41,022 nt of DNA, taken from assembly GCA_012960925.1 (NCBI GenBank), contig DUAG01000012.1, positions 1-41,022 on the forward strand. Direction: 5' to 3'. The DNA is from Candidatus Manganitrophaceae bacterium. Its GTDB lineage: Bacteria; Nitrospirota; Nitrospiria; SBBL01; JAADHI01. Shown here piece after piece: positions 16,121 through 24,752 of the stretch; the stretch's first letter is position 1, and every line of letters starts with the position of its first letter. A program made the translations under genes and the position numbers. A model generated the notes under the pieces. That model saw nothing but the letters and a program-made list of their open reading frames with translations, made no database searches and was not told the origin of the DNA.

Positions 16121-16651
16121 ATGAACAGTGTTTATTTTGATCTGGAAACGCAGAAGAGTGCTGCGGATGTGGGCGGATGGGGGAACAAGCATCTGATGCG
16201 TGTTTCTTTTGCAGTGACCTACTCCACAAAGGAGGCCTGCTTCAGGGGATTTGAAGAGGAAGACATGCCGGCACTCCTCTCTGAACTTTCCAGTGCCGAT
16301 TGCGTCATCGGGTATAATCTTCTTGGATTTGATTATACGGTCATGTCGGCCTATACCGATCGCGATTTATCCTTACTTCCCACGCTGGACCTCATGGCCG
16401 ACCTCCATTTAATATTGGGCTTTCGCCCCAAACTTGAAAACCTGGCACAAGCGACCCTGGGATCGGGAAAAATGGCCGAAGGGCTCCAGGCCGTTCGCTG
16501 GTATCAGGAAGGCCGTTTTGCAGATATCGCGATCTATTGTAAAGAAGATGTACGCATCACACGGGATTTACATCTCTTCGGATGTAAAAACAAGTTCATA
16601 TACTGCACTGATAAAGCGGGCCAGTCAAGACAAGTCGAAGTAAACTGGTAA
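16121..16651 (+). CDS. Predicted DEDD-family 3'-5' exonuclease (ribonuclease H-like)
   Basis: A 176-residue protein of the YprB-like ribonuclease H-like fold. The four acidic residues of the DEDDy class are visible: VYFDLETQ (Asp and Glu at residues 7 and 9), VIGYNLLGFDY (Asp in the middle motif) and AIYCKEDVRIT (Tyr...Asp near the end). Such proteins act on DNA or RNA 3' ends; the substrate is unknown here. I use the ATG at 16121; one at 16115 adds two residues. It stands between relics on the left and the DUF2059 gene on the right, without clear operon partners. Confidence 0.75.
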   Translation: MNSVYFDLETQKSAADVGGWGNKHLMRVSFAVTYSTKEACFRGFEEEDMPALLSELSSADCVIGYNLLGFDYTVMSAYTDRDLSLLPTLDLMADLHLILGFRPKLENLAQATLGSGKMAEGLQAVRWYQEGRFADIAIYCKEDVRITRDLHLFGCKNKFIYCTDKAGQSRQVEVNW

Positions 16652-16682
16652 GGGAAGCAACACTTGAATCAAGGAGTATCGA

Positions 16683-17147
16683 ATGAGAAAAACAGGGTCT
16701 CTTCTTTTGATGGCACTCGCTTTATTGTTCATCAGTCACGGACCGGCTAAGGCCGATGAAGGAGGAGGAAAGGCCGAAGCGGTGGCCCGTCAGTTGATTG
16801 AGAGCTCTGGAGCGGACCAATTCGGTTCACGGGTGATTGAACAGATGGTCGGATTGCAGCAAAAGAGAATGCCCGACATTCCGGATCAATTCTGGGAAAA
16901 CTTTAAGGCGGGAACAAATCCTGACGACCTTGTCCTTCTGATCATCCCCATTTACGTGAAACACCTGAGTGTCGAAGAGATGCAGGCGATCATTGATTTT
17001 TACAAAAGCCCTGCAGGGGAAAGGCTATTGGACAAACTGCCCCAGATTACGCGTGAAACCATGAACGCGGGTCGTCAGTGGGGAGCAGAATTGCGCATGG
17101 AGATGACAAGGAAACTCCAGGAGACAGACCTGAAAAAGCTCAAGTAG
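16683..17147 (+). CDS. Secreted DUF2059-domain protein
   Basis: A 154-residue protein with a signal peptide (GSLLLMALALLFISHG, cleavage near residue 24, AKA). The mature part is helical and holds the DUF2059 pattern VKHLSVEEMQAIIDFYKSPA followed by GERLLDKLPQIT and a final MN..Q helix. Function of the family is unknown; location is probably periplasmic. It follows the exonuclease gene by 31 bp, with an AAGGAG ribosome site. It is convergent with sat. Confidence 0.8.
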   Translation: MRKTGSLLLMALALLFISHGPAKADEGGGKAEAVARQLIESSGADQFGSRVIEQMVGLQQKRMPDIPDQFWENFKAGTNPDDLVLLIIPIYVKHLSVEEMQAIIDFYKSPAGERLLDKLPQITRETMNAGRQWGAELRMEMTRKLQETDLKKLK

Positions 17148-17168
17148 ATACAAACAGTTACAAAAAAC

Positions 17169-18323
17169 CTATCTACACATGGCCTTGATCAAGATGTCGG
17201 CCACCTCGGGCCGGGTAAACTCCAGCGGAGGCCGAATCCCGTCCTTAAGCATTTCCCTCACCTTTGTCCCGGAAAGGGTGATGCGCTCACTCGGATCATG
17301 CGGACAGGTTTTCGCCGAGATCATCCCGAGACAGGGCTTGCAGAAAAAAGTATGCTCGAAAAAGAGGGTTCGGATACCGAGTTCTCCCTCATCATATTCT
17401 TTAAAGATTTGTTGTGCTTCGTAGGTTCCGTAAAAGTTGCCAACCCCGGCATGGTCCCGACCGACAATAAAGTGAGTCACCCCGTAATTTTTCCGGCAGA
17501 TGGCGTGAAAGATCGCCTCCCTCGGGCCGGCGTAGCGCATCGCGGCAGGAAAAACGCTGAGGACCGTTCGGTCTTTCGGGTAGTAGTTTTCGAGCAGGAC
17601 CTTGTAGCAATCCATCCGGACATCAGCCGGGATATCCCCCTCTTTCGTCTCACCCACGATTGGATGGAGAAGAAGCCCGTCGGTAATCTCCAGGGCACAC
17701 TTCTGGATATATTCATGCGCGCGATGGACCGGGTTGCGTGTCTGAAATGCCACAATCCTTTTCCAACCTCTCTCTTCAAAAAGCTTCCTGGTTTGAACCG
17801 GCTCAAGCCGGTGCTCCTGAAAAGGCTGACCCGACGGACGCCGCAGCATGGTAATCCTGCCCCCAAGGAGAAGATCACCCAGGGAATGCGTGTAGGCCAC
17901 GCCCGGGTGAGACAGGTCGTTGGTTCCGTAGGCGGCCAAGGCTTCCATTTCCTTATCGAAAGGAAAGATCTCTGCGATCTTTAAAATAGCGAGCGAGGAA
18001 CCTGTTTCCTGAGAAAGTGCGACCTCCGCGCCTTCTTTGAGAGAGGCCGCTTCCTCTGTCGTCACTGAAAGTGTAATCGGAAGGCTCCAGGGCAGACCGT
18101 TTTTCAGACGCATTTCTTGGAGAACATGGTGGTAATCGTCGCTCCCCATGAACCCTTCGAGAGGGGAGAATGCGCCGGTTGCAATCAGTTCAAGGTCAGA
18201 GACCTCTCGCGGGGTCAGGACAATTTTTTCCAGGCCTTCAGCCTTGCGGGTCAAGGGCTCCACTTCGTTGGAATCGACAAAGCGGCTGATTAATTTTCCC
18301 CCATGGGGGATTGAAATACTCAT
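17169..18323 (-). CDS. sat: Sulfate adenylyltransferase (ATP sulfurylase)
   Basis: Sat couples sulfate and ATP to adenylyl sulfate (APS) and pyrophosphate, or runs in reverse in sulfur oxidisers. From the ATG at 18323 (AGGAG ribosome site) the product has 384 residues. Key motifs are present: VAFQTRNPVHRAHEYIQKCA (the QxRNPxHxxH nucleotide-binding motif), HPIVGETKEGDIP, MRYAGPREAIFHAICRKNYG and THFIVGRDHAGVG, plus FFCKPC and HDPSERITLSGTKVREML. Length fits the homo-oligomeric prokaryotic type without an APS-kinase domain. It is the last gene of the rrf2-aprA-aprB-sat set, 69 bp after aprB. Confidence 0.96.
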   Translation of the reverse strand: MSISIPHGGKLISRFVDSNEVEPLTRKAEGLEKIVLTPREVSDLELIATGAFSPLEGFMGSDDYHHVLQEMRLKNGLPWSLPITLSVTTEEAASLKEGAEVALSQETGSSLAILKIAEIFPFDKEMEALAAYGTNDLSHPGVAYTHSLGDLLLGGRITMLRRPSGQPFQEHRLEPVQTRKLFEERGWKRIVAFQTRNPVHRAHEYIQKCALEITDGLLLHPIVGETKEGDIPADVRMDCYKVLLENYYPKDRTVLSVFPAAMRYAGPREAIFHAICRKNYGVTHFIVGRDHAGVGNFYGTYEAQQIFKEYDEGELGIRTLFFEHTFFCKPCLGMISAKTCPHDPSERITLSGTKVREMLKDGIRPPLEFTRPEVADILIKAMCR

Positions 18324-18392
18324 GCTATTCTCCTGTGAAAGTATTCGTGTGATTTCGTATGATAAAGATAACGACGCCATATCTACCGATAT

Positions 18393-18779
18393 TTATATTG
18401 AGAAGTCGATGGCCTCGGCTCCCCCTTCCACCTTTTCATCCAGCGCAACCTGCATGATTTTTGTCCGGATGGTGAAAACCTCTTTATTCCCTTTCAGATC
18501 AATGGCTTCCCAGGTAATCTGGTTCCCTTTTTTGGGAACATGCGGGATCAGCCTTGCCCCCTTCGACCCAAACTGGAAGGAAAGGTGAAATTCAATCGCT
18601 TCCTCAGGGCAGACCTTGACGCAGGGGAGACAATCCCAGCAATCCTCCGGATATTTCAGGTAAGCCTTGTTCTCCGCATGGTCCTTCACAATCAAATCAC
18701 CGGGACACATCCTCAAACAGGGAGGCTGGCTCGATCCATTACAGCCGTTACATTTTTCCGGGTCAACCCAAACAGGCAT
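18393..18779 (-). CDS. aprB: APS reductase beta subunit AprB, compact form
   Basis: AprB carries two [4Fe-4S] clusters that feed electrons to the FAD of AprA. The 128-residue product has two cysteine sets: CNGCNGSSQPPCLRMCPGDL, and CWDCLPCVKVCPEEAIEF. The beta-rich region follows, but the long C-terminal tail that wraps AprA in Desulfovibrio (about 166 residues in total) is missing. The first cluster motif has the insertion typical of AprB. It lies downstream of aprA, in inverse order to the common aprBA, with a 197-bp gap that holds a dispersed repeat. Confidence 0.9.
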   Translation of the reverse strand: MPVWVDPEKCNGCNGSSQPPCLRMCPGDLIVKDHAENKAYLKYPEDCWDCLPCVKVCPEEAIEFHLSFQFGSKGARLIPHVPKKGNQITWEAIDLKGNKEVFTIRTKIMQVALDEKVEGGAEAIDFSI

Positions 18780-18794
18780 CTGCTCCTCCTAAAT

Positions 18795-18935
18795 GTAACG
18801 GTTCAGCACACCCCTCTTTCCCTCCATGGCGGCGTTGCTGTGGTGCTCGAATCCTCACGTATAAACCATACGCTCCGGGTTCTGCGCGCTCCGCGCCTTG
18901 CCCTGAAGAAAAGTAGTGGCATGCTGAACCGTTAC
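18795..18935 (+). repeat. Dispersed 130-140-bp palindrome-ended repeat, copy R1
   Basis: Ends are inverted (GTAACGGTTCAGCA and TGCTGAACCGTTAC). The core (GGCGTTGCTGTGGTGCTCGA and on through CACGTA and GCGCCTTGCCCTGAA) recurs at 38874-39013 and, inverted, at 36061-36192. It contains smaller hairpins (CGTAT/ATACG). It fills the aprA-aprB gap, so it is transcribed within that unit. Confidence 0.75.
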
Positions 18936-18976
18936 TTAAAATATTAATTAACGGTCTCTTGCCCAAGCATTACGCA

Positions 18977-20695
18977 TCATTTTGCCTGATACCGGTCTCC
19001 CGGCACAATCTGCTCATAAGGACGAGTAATCATTTCTATTTCGCCCGTAAGCGGATCTCTTATCGAATTGACAAACTTCAGCCAGTGCGCATCGTCCCGG
19101 TTCGGAAAATCGGTCCTGGACTGATAGGTCGGCCACCGGGTCTCCTTCCGAAAAAGGAGATGTTCGACCAAAACCTGGGCCACATCAATACGATCGATGA
19201 CCTCATGTACCTTCATCAGGTGATGGAGGTCACTGGCCACCAGCTGGCCTACCTCTCCCGGAAGTTTCGCCAGGCGATCTCGGGCGATGGTTAACATCTT
19301 TTCATTCATCTCGTAATGGGTCGAAACCCCGCCTGCATATTCCTCCATGATCTTTTGAAGCCTTGCCTCAAAGTCCACCGCGCTGATCCCGTGCCGTAAC
19401 TTTGCATGACCCTTCAGAGGCTTAAAAGCACGCTCCTCCTCGGCATCAACCTGTTCAGCCTCAACCTCAGCCGGAGCCATCTTCTCTATGTCGCTCCCCA
19501 TGGCCCGCGCGGCGATGATCCCTTCCGCCCAGCACCCTGAGACAAACTTGAAGGGAGCCCCTCCCGCAACATCCCCGGCAGCGTATAGACCTTTTAATGT
19601 GGTTCTCCGGTCTTTGTCCACCCAGTATCCGGCCTGACAATGTCCTCCGACCACGTAGGGCTCTGTTGTCTGAACCTCAACCGGCTCTCTCGCAGGGTCG
19701 ATATCATTGGCCAGCCAGTAAAGGACCTGTGAAGGATACATATCCAGGTAGGCCGACTTCAGGTCCCGGACTTTCTCCGCACTGAGGCCCCGGGTATCCA
19801 GGTAGATCGGACCGCGTCCTTCCTTGATCTCCTGAACCGGACCATGTGCCCGGTACGGGGTCGGGGCGCCATCTCCTCCCAGATCGGCATAGCGCGTCAC
19901 CATAAAGCGCTCTCCATCGGAGTTGACCAGCGGTGCCTTAGCCCCGAGCGCAATCGTCCCGGTCGGCGCAATTGCATCTTTTGTCCGAATCGCGACATAG
20001 CGCATTTCATAGGAGGTCATTTCTGCCCCGGCCCGGATCCCCATGGCATACCCGGCCCCCGTATTGTAGGGGGAATACCAGGTCTTGTGGGAGGCATCCC
20101 CCGTATTATTTGGACGATAGATCCCTGCGGCGCCTCCGGTGGCAATCAGTGTCGCCTTCGCCTGAACAACATAAAAGGTACCATTCCGAAGCGAAAAGCC
20201 GACCGCGCCCACAACCCGAGCCTCTTTCGTCAAAAGATTCGTGACGGTCACCCAGTTGTAGACCTTGGCCCCGGCGGATCGCGCCGCCTTTGCGAGAATC
20301 GGCTTGAGTGATTCCCCGTTTATTTTTATATTCCAACGGCCGCGCGGGATATAATTTCCGTCATCATCGCATAAGATCGGAAGCCCCCATTTCTCCACTT
20401 TCTTGACACCGTATTCAAAAAGTTCCGACATGGATTTGACGAGGTCTTCCCGCACCAATCCGCAGGAATCGGCCCGGACATAACGAACAAAGCTTTCTGG
20501 AGTTTCTCCTTTGTTCAGGTAGGCATTAATCGCGTTCATCCCCCCCGCGAGGCATCCGCTCCGGTCGATATGGGCCTTCTCCATGATCGTCACCGAGCAT
20601 TGAGGGTAGCGTTCCTTCATCTCCACCGCGGCCATGCATCCCGCCGTTCCGCCCCCGATAATCAAAAAATCCGTATGAATTATTTTTCGTTCCAT
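18977..20695 (-). CDS. aprA: APS reductase alpha subunit AprA, compact form
   Basis: AprA is the FAD subunit that interconverts APS and sulfite plus AMP. The 572-residue product starts with a Rossmann FAD motif (FLIIGGGTAGCMAA), then DRSGCLAGGMNAINAYL, LVREDLV, EKWGLPI, GESLKPILA and ATGGAAGIYRPNNTGDA, all AprA hallmarks. The end keeps the typical LFRKETRWPTYQSRTDFP block. Compared with about 630-665 residues in sulfate reducers and sulfur oxidisers, several surface segments are shorter. It follows rrf2 by 19 bp. Direction of the reaction cannot be told from the sequence; the pairing with an Rrf2 regulator and no dsr, hdr or qmo genes nearby favours sulfate assimilation, which is inference. 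Confidence 0.92.
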   Translation of the reverse strand: MERKIIHTDFLIIGGGTAGCMAAVEMKERYPQCSVTIMEKAHIDRSGCLAGGMNAINAYLNKGETPESFVRYVRADSCGLVREDLVKSMSELFEYGVKKVEKWGLPILCDDDGNYIPRGRWNIKINGESLKPILAKAARSAGAKVYNWVTVTNLLTKEARVVGAVGFSLRNGTFYVVQAKATLIATGGAAGIYRPNNTGDASHKTWYSPYNTGAGYAMGIRAGAEMTSYEMRYVAIRTKDAIAPTGTIALGAKAPLVNSDGERFMVTRYADLGGDGAPTPYRAHGPVQEIKEGRGPIYLDTRGLSAEKVRDLKSAYLDMYPSQVLYWLANDIDPAREPVEVQTTEPYVVGGHCQAGYWVDKDRRTTLKGLYAAGDVAGGAPFKFVSGCWAEGIIAARAMGSDIEKMAPAEVEAEQVDAEEERAFKPLKGHAKLRHGISAVDFEARLQKIMEEYAGGVSTHYEMNEKMLTIARDRLAKLPGEVGQLVASDLHHLMKVHEVIDRIDVAQVLVEHLLFRKETRWPTYQSRTDFPNRDDAHWLKFVNSIRDPLTGEIEMITRPYEQIVPGDRYQAK

Positions 20696-20714
20696 CTTCG
20701 CCCTTTTCTATACC

Positions 20715-21179
20715 TTAAATATGAAACATCAGGACCTGTTTCTCTTCCCGCTCTCTTTTTCTCTCACAAAGATCTTCAAAGGTGATCGAGTCAAGATGGT
20801 CCTTCAACGAGGCATTGACCTCTGCCCAGACCTCCTGAAGGACAATCTCTTCTACCCTTTTTCTTTCAAATCCGGAACGCTTACTCTGGCGTTTCTCTGA
20901 GGACTCCATCGGAGTCAGGGAGCCTTCAACGGCCTGAAGCACGTCTCCAAGCAGGATCTGATCAGGGGATTTTGTAAGGCGATAGCCTCCGTGAGGTCCC
21001 CGTACACTCTCAACCAGTGCCCGTTTTTTGAGAAGGCTCATGACCTGCTCCAGAAAGCGAAACGATATCTCTTCCTTCTGAGCAATTGATTTTACCTGAA
21101 GGGGGTCTTTCCCCGGATGGAGAGAAAGGGCCAGTATGGCCCTTACAGCGTATTCACCCTTTACCGAGAAACTAAACAT
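20715..21179 (-). CDS. Rrf2-family transcriptional regulator of the sulfate unit
   Basis: A 154-residue winged-helix protein. The N-terminal part follows the Rrf2 pattern: SVKGEYAVRAILALSLHPGK, QVKSIAQKEEISFRFLEQVM and LVESVRGPHGGYRLTKSPDQ. The three-cysteine cluster of IscR/NsrR/RsrR is absent (one Cys near the C-terminus only), so it does not bind an iron-sulfur cluster in the usual way and is closer to CymR-like members that act through cysteine metabolism. It heads the unit rrf2-aprA-aprB-sat, and a palindrome overlaps its promoter. I infer self-regulation and control of sulfate reduction. Confidence 0.88.
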   Translation of the reverse strand: MFSFSVKGEYAVRAILALSLHPGKDPLQVKSIAQKEEISFRFLEQVMSLLKKRALVESVRGPHGGYRLTKSPDQILLGDVLQAVEGSLTPMESSEKRQSKRSGFERKRVEEIVLQEVWAEVNASLKDHLDSITFEDLCERKREREEKQVLMFHI

Positions 21180-21188
21180 AAACCTACT

Positions 21189-21231
21189 ATTCCGATAGGA
21201 ATTATATGATTCATGCTTTATAGCCGAACAA
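21189..21231 (-). promoter_or_regulatory. Promoter of rrf2-apr-sat with overlapping palindromic operator
   Basis: On the minus strand a perfect TATAAT (21201-21206) is followed by the palindrome ATTCC-TATC-GGAAT (21189-21202). A TTGTTC at 21226-21231 may serve as -35 box, though the spacer of 19 bp is long. The palindrome covers the -10 box edge and probable start site, 9 bp before the rrf2 start codon, as expected for a repressor site. Confidence 0.6.
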
Positions 21232-21287
21232 GGACCTCCATGTCAAGCCATGACTTGAGCACACGTAGCGAGTGAATAAGATTAGAG

Positions 21288-21345
21288 CTTTACTTCCTCT
21301 CAGCCAGGAGAATCCTCGCCCTTATGGGCGGGGTTGTTCAAACTG
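21288..21345 (+). other. Possible relic end of an IS200/IS605-type element
   Basis: A CGCCC-TTAT-GGGCG hairpin preceded by CAGGAGAATCCT lies between two divergent genes, where no terminator is expected. The layout (GAATCC, hairpin, GGGG, then TTCAA) resembles right ends of IS605/TnpB elements. No tnpA or tnpB is nearby, so the call is tentative. Confidence 0.3.
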
Positions 21346-21423
21346 GGCAAGATTTCAATATTCCAGGAATTTGACATTTTGATTGAAACCAATTGTTTTT
21401 TTTGACATAATGTAGTCCGTTTT

Positions 21424-21900
21424 ATGTTGAGAAAGGCTTCCGTGTTGTCAAAGCAGGATGAGGAAACCGGGTCCTCGTGGGGTCACCCGAAAGCAAATAT
21501 CTTAAATCGCTTCATCGCAAAATTTATTGACTTTCTCGTTGTCGCAGCAATATTCCAGATCCCGCTTCAAATGAGTTTTCTGGCCTCTCTGGTCTATCTA
21601 TTGATTGCGGACGGGTTCGCAAGTGGAAGGAGTATCGGGAAACAGGTGATTGGCCTTCAGGTGGTTCTACCCAATCCGCTCCGAGGCGCGTCATTCAAAG
21701 AATCAATTATTCGTAATTTTCCTTTGGGAGTCGGCTTCTTTTTTTTCCATATCCCCCTCATCGGCTGGCTTCTGGTATTATTTATAGTCGGCTTCGAATC
21801 CTTACTCATCATTGGGAACACAAAAGGACATCGTATTGGGGATGAATTGGCAAAGACGCAGGTATTAGACCAGATGGTTCCTGAGCCACTGGAAAGGTAA
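21424..21900 (+). CDS. RDD-family membrane protein
   Basis: A 158-residue membrane protein. The first segment contains NRFIAKFIDFLVVAAIFQIP, where the Arg and Asp correspond to the RDD signature, followed by a helix, then GRSIGKQVIGLQVV (the loop typical of the family), and further helices (LGVGFFFFHIPLIGWLLVLF). Role of RDD proteins is unclear; transport has been proposed. It precedes mreB by 39 bp. A TTGACA at 21371 with CATAAT at 21396 (19-bp spacer) may be the promoter of the shape block. No good ribosome site is seen, so the start is uncertain. Confidence 0.75.
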   Translation: MLRKASVLSKQDEETGSSWGHPKANILNRFIAKFIDFLVVAAIFQIPLQMSFLASLVYLLIADGFASGRSIGKQVIGLQVVLPNPLRGASFKESIIRNFPLGVGFFFFHIPLIGWLLVLFIVGFESLLIIGNTKGHRIGDELAKTQVLDQMVPEPLER

Positions 21901-22983
<1,083 letters not shown>

Positions 22984-23072
22984 CCTGTCACCGACCTCAC
23001 CCACCCAGGGCTTAAGATCTGAACCTCTTGGGAAAAACGCGGTGCCACGTGATTTGAATATAAGGGCAGCAG

Positions 23073-23918
23073 ATGGTCCGTCGGGTCAATATTTATAAAC
23101 GCTTTCTCTATCTCTTTCTCCTCCTCAGTGTTGTCATCGCACTGCTTTTACCCGATTTTCAAAGAAAACCGGTCGCCTGGCTTGGCGCGACCATTGGCAA
23201 TGCGGTCTATGCTCTTCAGGAAGGAACACATGCCGTCACCACTGGAGTCAGCGGTATCTGGAATGGGTATTTTAATCTTATTGATGTCGAAAAAGAGAAT
23301 GGGCAACTCCATAAAACCATTGAACAACTCAAAGGCGAAATGCACATGCTCAGAGAACAAGCGGTCTTGGCAGAACGACTTCAGGCTTTCCTAGAATACA
23401 AAGACGAATCGCAGGTGGCACTCATTTTATCAACCGTCATCGGCCGGAAGCCGAGCCACTGGGATGAAACAATCATCATCGATAAAGGAACAAATGCGGG
23501 TGTCAATAAGGACATGGGCGTTGTAACACCACAAGGCGTTGTCGGAAAGGTGATTAAGGCATGGCCCGCTTATGCCCAGGTTCTCCTGATGACCGACCGC
23601 AACAGTGGGATTGCAGCCCTCATCCAGCGTACGCGGGATGAGGGCATTGTCCAGGGGACTGCAGAAGGAGGGGTCCGGTTGAGCTATCTTCCCCAGTTTT
23701 CTGAAGCAAAGGTCGGAGATGTGCTGCTCACTTCCGGTCTCGATGGAAGTTTTATAAAAGGGCTTAAGATCGGAGTGATCGAAAGTGTCACTAAAAAAAA
23801 AGAGCAACAAATTTTTCTCCAGATCAAAGTCCTGCCTGAAGTCAACCTGGACCGCCTGGAAGAGGTTTTCATCATCAGGCAGGACACAACACCCTTCTCC
23901 TCCGATGAACCTCGCTGA
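23073..23918 (+). CDS. mreC: Rod-shape-determining protein MreC
   Basis: MreC is a periplasmic scaffold that activates the PBP2-RodA pair. The 281-residue product has one N-terminal membrane helix (FLYLFLLLSVVIALLLP), a coiled coil (about residues 65-110: DVEKENGQLHKTIEQLKGEM), then the two-barrel domain with VIGRKPSHWDETIIIDKGTN, GVVGKVIKAW and VLLTSGLDGSFIKGLKIGVI. These are standard MreC landmarks. mreD normally follows immediately, but here 318 bp intervene, including a miniature element. Confidence 0.95.
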   Translation: MVRRVNIYKRFLYLFLLLSVVIALLLPDFQRKPVAWLGATIGNAVYALQEGTHAVTTGVSGIWNGYFNLIDVEKENGQLHKTIEQLKGEMHMLREQAVLAERLQAFLEYKDESQVALILSTVIGRKPSHWDETIIIDKGTNAGVNKDMGVVTPQGVVGKVIKAWPAYAQVLLMTDRNSGIAALIQRTRDEGIVQGTAEGGVRLSYLPQFSEAKVGDVLLTSGLDGSFIKGLKIGVIESVTKKKEQQIFLQIKVLPEVNLDRLEEVFIIRQDTTPFSSDEPR

Positions 23919-24039
23919 ATACGAATCACGAGTGAGACCAAAGCTCCTACTTCACGGAATCACTCCATATGATAAAATGGTATGATGGCAGGGGTACAAG
24001 TCTCCTTTAAAGACTTGAGCAAAGGCTATTGAAGGTCTA
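23919..24039. other. Gap after mreC, nothing coding
   Basis: Contains a short hairpin (CAAGTC/GACTTG, 23998-24018) without a T-tract. I see no gene or promoter that I can support. The miniature element starts at the right edge. Confidence 0.4.
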
Positions 24040-24215
24040 GGAACCTCTGATTAAGTCTGGGTTGAGTTTTTCAGGAGATCTATATGTTTCGATTCAAGGC
24101 ACAAATCGAAGAGGATGGTTCTCGCGAAGCCATAGCCAACGATTGTTAAGATTTGAAACGCAGAAGCGGGACATAAGTGCCCTGAAAAAAAATTCATGAC
24201 TTATTCAGAGCTCCC
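24040..24215 (+). mobile_element. 176-bp miniature element with 3-bp target duplication
   Basis: The ends GGAACCTCTGATTAAGTC and (inverted) GGGAGCTCTGAATAAGTC agree at 15 of 18 positions. The element is flanked by CTA on both sides (24037-24039 and 24216-24218). Ends of the type CTCTGAATAAG with a short CTA-like duplication are seen in IS5-related elements. No reading frame fits a transposase. It inserted between mreC and mreD, about 21 bp ahead of the mreD start. Confidence 0.75.
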
Positions 24216-24236
24216 CTAAGCAATGCAGGTATTTGG

Positions 24237-24752
24237 TTGAAGTGGTTTACCCGTATCATGGTCTTCTTATTTTTTATCCCGGTTCAGACCCTCCTCCTGG
24301 AACCACTCAAAATGGGAGGCGTGAAGCCTGATCTTGCCCTCTTGCTCGCATTCATGCATGGATGGGCCTTTGGAGAAATGAATGGTCTTTTCTGGGGTCT
24401 GGCGCTGGGAGGGCTTATGGACCTTTTCTCGGTCGGCTTCCTCGGCGTCAATCTTGTCCTGAAGGGGATCATCGGTCTTTTCGCGGGCTTGTTCGGAAAA
24501 ACCCTCATCAATCTCCCCATCTGGGGGAACGGCCTGATCATTTTCATCCTTTCGCACCTCCACGACTTGATCGGCACCCTCTTCCTGCGCGGTGTCGGGG
24601 AGGATGGGTTTACGATGGGGATCCTGAGCCAGATATTTTTGAGGGCGCTTTACAATGGCTTTCTGGCCACTGCGCTGTTCTACGCTTTTTTGAAATTTAA
24701 AAACCGTGGAGGGATGTCGAAATATGCAAGCACCTCATCTCCCCCAGGTTGA
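24237..24752 (+). CDS. mreD: Rod-shape-determining protein MreD
   Basis: MreD is a small inner-membrane protein that works with MreC. The 171-residue product is hydrophobic with about five membrane segments (IMVFLFFIPVQTLLLEPLKM; LALLLAFMHGWAFGE; GLALGGLMDLFSVGFLGVN, a family hallmark; IIGLFAGLFGKTLI). It begins at a TTG (24237) with AGGT upstream; an ATG at 24258 is the alternative. It overlaps mrdA by about 29 bp. Confidence 0.9.
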   Translation: MKWFTRIMVFLFFIPVQTLLLEPLKMGGVKPDLALLLAFMHGWAFGEMNGLFWGLALGGLMDLFSVGFLGVNLVLKGIIGLFAGLFGKTLINLPIWGNGLIIFILSHLHDLIGTLFLRGVGEDGFTMGILSQIFLRALYNGFLATALFYAFLKFKNRGGMSKYASTSSPPG

